Below, piece by piece: positions 1-4,883 of a stretch of 6,877 nt of DNA; position 1 is the stretch's first letter; each line of letters begins with the position of its first letter. The stretch is from Acetobacteraceae bacterium (GTDB taxonomy: Bacteria > Pseudomonadota > Alphaproteobacteria > Acetobacterales > Acetobacteraceae), in NCBI GenBank assembly GCA_003164305.1, contig PLSZ01000623.1, positions 1 through 6,877 of the forward strand, given 5' to 3'. Below the pieces are notes generated by a model. The model worked only from the letters and a program-made list of their open reading frames with translations, was not told where the DNA came from and did no database searches. Position numbers and translations under genes: made by a program.

Positions 1-1272
1 TTGCCGGAAAGCCTCCGGAGCGAAGGCCGACGCGCCCTGTTGAATTTTTTCGGCTGCGCGCTCGGCGTCGCCGACGACCCGACGATCGACAAAGCCGTGC
101 AGGTCCTTGCTCCGTTTAGCGGGCCCGAGCGGCTGACGCTGATCGGCCGGCAGGAACGCCTGGACGCAATGGGCGCGTCCTTCGTCAACGCCGTCGCGGC
201 CAACCTGCTCGACTACGACGACACGCATCTGCCGACCGTAATCCATCCCGCCGCGCCGGTCGCGCCGCCGGCGCTCGCGTTGGGCGAGTGGCATGGCCTG
301 TCCGGCAGGGATGTCCTTCACGCCTTCATCCTGGGCGCGGAGGTCGAATGCCGAATCGGCCTGTCGGTCTCGCCGCGCCACTATGCTCGCGGCTGGCACA
401 TCACCTCGACGTGCGGCGTTTTCGGCTCGGCGGCGGCATGCAGCCGCCTGCTCGGCTTATCGGCTCGGCAGACGGCGGCGGCGTTGGGCATTGCCGCCAG
501 CCAGTCCGCCGGGCTTGTCGAGAACCTGGCCAGCAGCGCCAAGAACGTCGGCATGGGCAATGCAGCGCGCAACGGCCTGTTGGCGGCGCTGTTCGCCCGC
601 GCCGGCTACGACGCGGCGCCGTTTGCGCTTGAAGGCAAGCTCGGCTGGGCGCGCGCCATGGGCGACGCTCCCGACATGGACGCGATGGAAGGCCAACTCG
701 GCGAACGGTGGGAGTTCGCGTCCAACACCTATAAGCCCTATCCGAGCGGCATCGTCTTTCACGCCGTCATCGACGCCTGCTTCGAGCTGCGCGAACGACT
801 TGGACTGACCGATGGCGGGTCGGTGGAGTCCGTCACGGTGCGAGGCGATCAACTCCTGCTCGATCGCGGAGACCGCGCCACCCGCACGGAACGCGACGCT
901 CGGGTCAGCATCGCTCATAATGCCGCGGTCGCCCTGGCGCGCGGCAGCGCGGGCGTCGACGACTTCGGCAAGGATGCGGTGGACGATCCGGCCTTGCAGC
1001 GCCTGCGTCGGCGCGTCACGGCGGAGCTCGACGCGAGCTTGCCGCCCGGCGCCGCCATCGTGACCGTGCTCCTCGCGGATGGCCGACGCGGCGAGGCGCG
1101 CGTGGACGCGGCCCAGGGCAGCGTGAGCAAGCCTTTGTCGGACCGCGTCATGGAAGCGAAATTTCGCCGCAATGCGCCTGGTTCGCTTGCCGATCGACGG
1201 ATCGAGGCGATCTGGGCTTTCGACGGCGCGCCAGACGTACGGGCGGTCATGGCCCTGATGGCGTCAAGCTGA
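1..1272 (+). CDS. MmgE/PrpD family protein, 5' end outside the window
   Basis: The 423 visible residues match the MmgE/PrpD fold (family of 2-methylcitrate dehydratase, cis-aconitate decarboxylase and iminodisuccinate epimerase; usually about 450 aa). Seen in order: an N-terminal helix ending in NFFGCALG (about 16-23), the conserved FVNAVAANLLDYDDTH block (about 61-76) followed by HPAAPVAPPALALGE, the GxEVECRIG helix, RGWHITSTCGVFGSAAA (about 129-145), KNVGMGNAARNGLLAALFARAG (about 180-201), YKPYPSG with a downstream His (about 244-253), and a C-terminal domain ending in the usual PLSDRVMEAKFRRNA region. The TTG at base 1 is probably not the start: the family normally has another 15-30 residues, and 'LPES..SEGRRALLNFFGCALG' aligns with the interior consensus 'DLP.....A+..LLD.LGCALAG'. 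The gene therefore enters from the left. The exact substrate cannot be told from sequence; the neighbours suggest acyl-CoA or dicarboxylic acid breakdown. Family assignment is firm, function is not. Confidence 0.9.
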   Translation: MPESLRSEGRRALLNFFGCALGVADDPTIDKAVQVLAPFSGPERLTLIGRQERLDAMGASFVNAVAANLLDYDDTHLPTVIHPAAPVAPPALALGEWHGLSGRDVLHAFILGAEVECRIGLSVSPRHYARGWHITSTCGVFGSAAACSRLLGLSARQTAAALGIAASQSAGLVENLASSAKNVGMGNAARNGLLAALFARAGYDAAPFALEGKLGWARAMGDAPDMDAMEGQLGERWEFASNTYKPYPSGIVFHAVIDACFELRERLGLTDGGSVESVTVRGDQLLLDRGDRATRTERDARVSIAHNAAVALARGSAGVDDFGKDAVDDPALQRLRRRVTAELDASLPPGAAIVTVLLADGRRGEARVDAAQGSVSKPLSDRVMEAKFRRNAPGSLADRRIEAIWAFDGAPDVRAVMALMASS

Positions 1273-1279
1273 GGATTTT

Positions 1280-1292
1280 TGCCATTTTGGCA
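1280..1292. promoter_or_regulatory. Small palindrome just upstream of the -35 box
   Basis: TGCCA-TTT-TGGCA is a perfect inverted repeat with 5-bp arms. It lies in the AT-rich stretch right after the MmgE/PrpD stop codon and ends 2 bp before the TTGACA hexamer. It could be an operator half for a regulator of the downstream acyl-CoA dehydrogenase gene. It is too short and GC-poor, and lacks a following U-tract, to be a convincing terminator. No regulator is encoded in the window, so the role is inferred from position only. Confidence 0.35.
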
Positions 1293-1294
1293 TA

Positions 1295-1322
1295 TTGACA
1301 GACAATCTGACTATTCGATAAT
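1295..1322 (+). promoter_or_regulatory. Candidate sigma70-type promoter of the acyl-CoA dehydrogenase transcript
   Basis: A perfect TTGACA (1295-1300) is followed after 16 bp by GATAAT (1317-1322), five of six matches to the TATAAT consensus. The surrounding 50 bp are clearly richer in A+T than the coding DNA on both sides. A start near 1329 would give a leader of about 110 nt before the ATG at 1439. A CAGA-CAA-TCTG palindrome (1299-1309) overlaps the -35 edge and the spacer, a position where a bound repressor would block polymerase. This suggests the acyl-CoA dehydrogenase gene and its partner form a transcription unit separate from the MmgE/PrpD gene. Hexamers are seen; activity is inferred. 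Confidence 0.6.
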
Positions 1323-1438
1323 AAACACGGGTCGGAAAAATCGGCGCGGTTCGTCAACGCCAGCCAAGCTGCCACGCGACAGCGTTCCGCTGGCATGGCG
1401 CCGCCAGGGCCGCGATATCATGCGGAACAGGAAACAGC

Positions 1439-2656
1439 ATGCAAGCCTTCAAGAAGTCCGTTGCGACGCAACCCTATACGCTTCCGCCGGACATCCAGGA
1501 GTTCTGCGACCTCGCCAAGCAGATCGTTCGCGACGAGCTTATGCCCCTGGAGCAGGAATGGCTGGCCAATCCGAACCAAGCCTACGGCATGCGCGAGCTG
1601 CCCGCCATTCGCGCGGTGTTCTCGCCGGAGGTTGCCGCCAGGATTGAGGCAATATCGCGGGACACCGGGCTTTGGAATCTGATGGTGCCGGAGGAATACG
1701 GCGGGCTGGGTCTGCCCCTCCTCGCGCAGGTCGCGATCATGGAGCAGCTTTACTACACGCCGGTGATGCTGCCGATCGCGAACGTGCCGAACATTCTGTA
1801 TGAGTGCAAGGGCGATCAGATCGAGCGCTTCCTGAAGCCGGTGATAGATGGCGCGAAAGTCACCGCCTTCGCGCAGACCGAGCCCAACGCAGGATCCGAT
1901 CCGGGCGGCATGATGCAGACCCGCGCCGTGCGCGGCGATGGCGGCTGGATCCTGAACGGCACCAAGATGTGGATCTCCAATGCCAACGAATGCGACTTCC
2001 TGATGGTTCAGGCGGTCACCGATCCGGAAAAGCGGCAGCGCGGCGGCATCACCATGTTCCTGGTCGATCGCCAGAACCCCGGCTTGAAGGTGGAGGTTCC
2101 CGGCCTCCGCACCTGGCTGTCCACCATCGCCAAGCAGCACGTGGTTCACTTCGACGATGTTTTCGTGCCCGACGCGGACGTTCTTGGGCCGGTCGGCAAG
2201 GGATTCTCGCTCGGGCAGGAGTGGCTGACCATCCATGACCGGCTGCTGCGCGGCCCCTATGCGCTGGGCAAAATGCAGCGCGCGCTGGACATGTCGGTCG
2301 ATTGGGCGAAGCAGCGGGTCACTTTCGGCAAGCCGCTTTCGGAGCGTCAGGCCATCCAGTGGAAGCTCGTCGACATGCACGTCGACATCCAGGCCCTGCG
2401 CTCCATGACCTACGAGATGGCGGCGCGCGCCGACGCCAAGCAAGACGTTCGGGCGGAGGCGGCGCTGGTGAAGCTCTGCTCCAGCGACTGGGGCGCCCGC
2501 ACCGTGGACCACGCCATCCAGATTCACGGGGCGATGGGCGAATCGCTCGATTTGCCGCTCACGCTTTTCTACCGGTTGCTCCGCCACACCCAGATCGGCG
2601 GCGGCGCCAGCGAGATTCAGCGCATCCTGATCGCCCGCAAACTCCTGCGGGGCTGA
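1439..2656 (+). CDS. Acyl-CoA dehydrogenase (FAD-dependent)
   Basis: A complete 405-residue acyl-CoA dehydrogenase, the usual length. It would oxidise an acyl-CoA to the 2,3-enoyl-CoA and pass electrons to ETF in the cytoplasm. Seen: N-terminal helical domain (about 15-140); flavin/substrate motif FAQTEPNAGSDPGG (144-157); GTKMWISNA (174-182) in the beta domain; C-terminal helical domain with FGKPLSERQAIQ (296-307), QIHGAMGESLD (361-371) and the terminal QIGGGASEIQR (385-395). The Glu that serves as catalytic base in MCAD (YEGTSQIQ) is Gly388 here, while Asp267 (HDRLL) sits where isovaleryl-CoA and long-chain enzymes carry theirs. The overall pattern resembles FadE2/ACAD10-11-like and CaiA-like members more than MCAD. 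The start is supported by AGGAA ending 5 nt before the ATG. A CoA-transferase gene follows 15 bp after the stop, suggesting a substrate first activated by CoA transfer. The actual acyl chain is unknown. Confidence 0.93.
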   Translation: MQAFKKSVATQPYTLPPDIQEFCDLAKQIVRDELMPLEQEWLANPNQAYGMRELPAIRAVFSPEVAARIEAISRDTGLWNLMVPEEYGGLGLPLLAQVAIMEQLYYTPVMLPIANVPNILYECKGDQIERFLKPVIDGAKVTAFAQTEPNAGSDPGGMMQTRAVRGDGGWILNGTKMWISNANECDFLMVQAVTDPEKRQRGGITMFLVDRQNPGLKVEVPGLRTWLSTIAKQHVVHFDDVFVPDADVLGPVGKGFSLGQEWLTIHDRLLRGPYALGKMQRALDMSVDWAKQRVTFGKPLSERQAIQWKLVDMHVDIQALRSMTYEMAARADAKQDVRAEAALVKLCSSDWGARTVDHAIQIHGAMGESLDLPLTLFYRLLRHTQIGGGASEIQRILIARKLLRG

Positions 2657-2671
2657 GGGAGGATGGCTGAA

Positions 2672-3337
2672 ATGCCTCCGTCGGCACTGTCCGGCGTCCG
2701 TGTTCTGGATCTCAGCGACGGGATCGCCGGTCCGTTCGCGGCGCGCCTGCTGGGCGATTTCGGCGCCGATGTCGTCAAGGTCGAGCCGCCGCAGGGCGAC
2801 AGCGCCCGTGCTCTGCCGCCGTTCTTCGACGCCGCGGCGCCGGCCGAGCGGAGCCTGTTGTTCCGCTACCTGAACTGGAACAAGCGCGGCGTCGCGCTGG
2901 ATGTCTCCACTGCCGCGGGCCGGGCTGCGCTGGCGACGCTGGTTTCCGAAGCCGACATCGTAATCACCGGATCGCCGACCGACCCGCTCCTGCAAGGCGG
3001 TCCATCCGCAGAGCAGATGCTGGCCGCGCACCCGACGCTGGTCGTGACCTCCATCGCCGATTTTGGGCTGCATGGCCCCTACTCGGGCTATCGCGGCAGC
3101 GACCTGGTGCATCAGGCGATGAGCGGGATCATGCAGATCAGCGGCGACGCCGACCGGCCGCCGCTGAAGCATGGCGCTATCCAATCGTCGTGGCGCGCGC
3201 TTTCCCCGCGGCGCCGTGCTCGCTGCTTAAGGAGCCCAACCCAGCAACGGATAACAGGCTTCCGGCAAACGCGGCCGCGGTTTTGGCGGCCCAGGGGGCG
3301 GCTTGGGCGCGCTCAGTTGGTCGAACCACCATTGTAA
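2672..3337 (+). pseudogene. Family III (CaiB/BaiF) CoA-transferase, C-terminally truncated remnant
   Basis: The first ~170 residues are a clear CaiB/BaiF CoA-transferase: LSGVRVLDLSDGIAGPFAARLL, GDFGADVVKVEPPQGD, a YLNWNKRGVALDV block, EADIVITG, then FGLHGPYSGYRGSDLVHQAMSGIMQISGD and PPLKHG. These enzymes move CoA between acyl-CoA and a free acid and are normally about 400 aa. After about base 3190 (IQSSW) the frame becomes arginine-rich sequence without family character and ends at 3335-3337. Its last ~110 bp lie antisense to the 3' end of the mepA-like gene. The region carrying the catalytic Asp and the whole C-terminal half are missing, so the product is almost certainly inactive. The ATG at 2663 touches the Shine-Dalgarno GGGAGG (2657-2662), leaving no spacer; the ATG at 2672 has 9 nt and is preferred. 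The gene was probably co-transcribed with the acyl-CoA dehydrogenase. It could instead be an assembly join; see findings. Confidence 0.8.
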
Positions 3338-4057
3338 CGATGCGTCGCACCCATCGCCGGGCGGCGGCGGCGCGTGCACCACGCAATCGGGCTGACCCGC
3401 CGGACATTTGAATTCGATGTGCATGTGCGCCGAGTGATCGTACCACGGCCGGACGAAGCGCAGCCACGAGCGATCGCCGGTGACCGTCCGGCACAACTGC
3501 TGCTTGATCGCGGCATTGACCAGCACCCGGTCCACGCCAGGCAGAGTGGCCGCCAGCCATAACAGGCGCACCACGGGTTCGCCCCACATCGACGGCTCGA
3601 TATCCCGCATGTCGGGGCGGACGAGACTGGCGATCTGGATGGAATCGCGCTGGTCCTCGGTCAGATAACCGCGCATGTGCATGTCGAGGGCGACATCGAC
3701 GTCCAACCCGACCATATGGCTGACGTGACCGCCTGGCATCGGTCCTCCCCGCGGCCGGGAGATATCCTCGACCAGCAGGGGCGGCAGGCCGTTCGCATGG
3801 GCCTCCCGGGCGAGGGTTTCAACGCCCAGGATGGTGACGGGGGCACCCCAGAAATGGCTGATGCGGCCATGGATGGTTTGGTACCACTCCCCCTGTCGCG
3901 GCAGGTTCACCGCGCCAGCGATGCAGCCACCATTCGCGCCGCCGCCGATGATGTGCAGGGGGCCCGGCGCGGGCGGTCCGATCGGGCCATACTGCGCCCG
4001 GGCCGCGGGCGCGGACAGCAAGACCAGAGAAATCAGCAGCAACCTGACAAAAATCAA
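3227..4057 (-). CDS. mepA: Penicillin-insensitive murein endopeptidase (MepA, peptidase family M74)
   Basis: A 276-residue periplasmic zinc peptidase (E. coli MepA is 274 aa) that cleaves D-alanyl-meso-diaminopimelyl cross-links in peptidoglycan. Seen: a signal peptide (hydrophobic residues 2-14, APAARA cleavage site near residue 21-22); GGCIAGAVNLP; the zinc motif GGHVSHMVGLDVD with His111, His114 and Asp121; and WYDHSAHMHIEFKCP with His211 and His213. Six cysteines (45, 189, 218, 225, 237, 268) match in number and spacing the three disulphides known in E. coli MepA (44-265, 187-235, 216-223). A proline-rich linker (250-264) precedes the last Cys. The start is a TTG that shares TTGA with the stop of the OPX gene upstream. 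There is no good Shine-Dalgarno of its own, so expression probably depends on coupled translation. It may remodel the wall around the polysaccharide exporter. It runs convergently into the truncated CoA-transferase. Confidence 0.93.
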   Translation of the reverse strand: MIFVRLLLISLVLLSAPAARAQYGPIGPPAPGPLHIIGGGANGGCIAGAVNLPRQGEWYQTIHGRISHFWGAPVTILGVETLAREAHANGLPPLLVEDISRPRGGPMPGGHVSHMVGLDVDVALDMHMRGYLTEDQRDSIQIASLVRPDMRDIEPSMWGEPVVRLLWLAATLPGVDRVLVNAAIKQQLCRTVTGDRSWLRFVRPWYDHSAHMHIEFKCPAGQPDCVVHAPPPPGDGCDASLQWWFDQLSAPKPPPGPPKPRPRLPEACYPLLGWAP

Positions 4058-4650
4058 AATTTGCGCTCGAACACCGTGATGACGTCGCCCGGCTGCACGG
4101 GCGCCTGGCGAGAAGCTTTGCCCTCGACCGAATCGCCGTCCACCGTGCGGACGACCGAAGCATAGTCCTCGACGGCGCGATAGGTGAACCCGCCCGCGAC
4201 CGCCGCCGCCGAGACCACGGTCATGCCGGGCTGATAGGGATACTGGCCTGGCTTGTTGACCTCCCCAAGAACGTAAATCGGTCGGTAGGTGGCGACCTCG
4301 ACCGAGACCAAAGGCTTGCGCAGCATGTCGCCCTTTTTCAGCGCGCCGGCGACCGCTTCCTCCAGTTCGCGCGGCGTTTGTCCGGCGGCCTTGACCGGGC
4401 CGGCGAGCGGCAACGCCAGGGCACCCTGATCGTTGACGCGGAACTCGCCGGTCAGCGGGTCCTCACCATAGGTGATGATCCGCACCACGTCGCCCGGCGC
4501 CAGCCGATACTCCCCGGCGGAAGCCGGCGGCAAAGGCGGCAGATCGCGGCCAGGCGAGCAGCCGCACAACAGCATCGGCGGGAGCAGCAACAGGCCCAGC
4601 CGCCGAACCAAACCCGGCCGCGGAACAAAACAGGGAACCAGACGATGCAC
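4054..4650 (-). CDS. Polysaccharide export lipoprotein (OPX, Wza/GumB-like, short form)
   Basis: A 198-residue export protein of the Wza/GumB class. Residues 14-31 form a positively charged hydrophobic signal ending in a lipobox-like LLCGC with Cys31 as the likely lipidated residue. A polysaccharide export domain follows (EYRLAPGDVVRIITYGEDPLTGEFRVNDQG..ALPLAGPV, about 47-121), then one SLBB/beta-grasp domain (IYVLGEVNKPGQYPYQPGMTV..AAAVAGGFT, about 125-170). The protein ends right after that at ERKF, so it lacks the extra SLBB repeats and the C-terminal amphipathic helix that forms the outer-membrane pore in Wza. The GTG start was chosen because AAAGGAGGG (4665-4657) lies 7 nt upstream and the signal peptide begins directly after it; the open frame extends further but without family sequence. 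It overlaps the mepA-like gene by 4 nt and is divergent from the Wzc-like gene, its expected inner-membrane partner. Confidence 0.92.
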   Translation of the reverse strand: MHRLVPCFVPRPGLVRRLGLLLLPPMLLCGCSPGRDLPPLPPASAGEYRLAPGDVVRIITYGEDPLTGEFRVNDQGALALPLAGPVKAAGQTPRELEEAVAGALKKGDMLRKPLVSVEVATYRPIYVLGEVNKPGQYPYQPGMTVVSAAAVAGGFTYRAVEDYASVVRTVDGDSVEGKASRQAPVQPGDVITVFERKF

Positions 4651-4883
4651 GGCACGCCCTCCTTTCACGGCTTGCCTCGCCGGCCATTGGCACCACGCGC
4701 GCCGATGGCACGGACGGACCGGGCCCCGCCAAAGAGAGCCCGATCCCGATCGTATCGATGACCGAGGGACATCCTGACGCCAGGTCATGGAAGAACCGTT
4801 AAATCGCGCGTGATTTTTTCGCTCACCCGTTAACCCGCCATTCACGCGCGGACGGTAAGACACTCGTGTTCCCAAAGGCGCCG
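4651..4883. promoter_or_regulatory. Divergent intergenic region between the OPX and Wzc-like genes
   Basis: These 233 bp separate the start codons of two divergent genes whose products work together, so both promoters should lie here. The segment 4790-4860 is richer in A+T than its surroundings and holds ordered repeats: CCGTTAA at 4796-4802 and again at 4827-4833 (31 bp apart, about three helical turns), and a 9-bp inverted repeat CGCGCGTGA (4805-4813) / TCACGCGCG (4842-4850). I could not pick convincing -35/-10 pairs for either direction. The rest holds nothing I recognise beyond the OPX ribosome binding site and a weak AAAGG (4874-4878) before the Wzc-like ATG. Confidence 0.5.
4657..4665 (-). 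promoter_or_regulatory. Strong ribosome binding site deciding the GTG start of the OPX gene
   Basis: Read on the minus strand this is AAAGGAGGG, with its GGAGG core 7 nt before the GTG at 4650. It is the best Shine-Dalgarno in the window and sets the start well inside the longer open frame. Confidence 0.7.

Noticed and set aside
1273..1292. Rho-independent terminator after the MmgE/PrpD gene
   Set aside because: The stem is only 5 bp with a 3-nt loop and has no run of T after it; the T-run is before and within the palindrome.
1418..3184. 588-residue open frame on the minus strand
   Set aside because: It lies antisense to the complete acyl-CoA dehydrogenase and the CoA-transferase N-terminus. 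Its sequence is rich in Arg, Gln and His with no domain character, as expected from GC-rich codon bias on the opposite strand.
4651..4875. N-terminal extension of the OPX frame
   Set aside because: The frame is open, but the added residues have no family match, would precede the signal peptide, and lack a ribosome binding site as good as AAAGGAGGG before the GTG at 4650.
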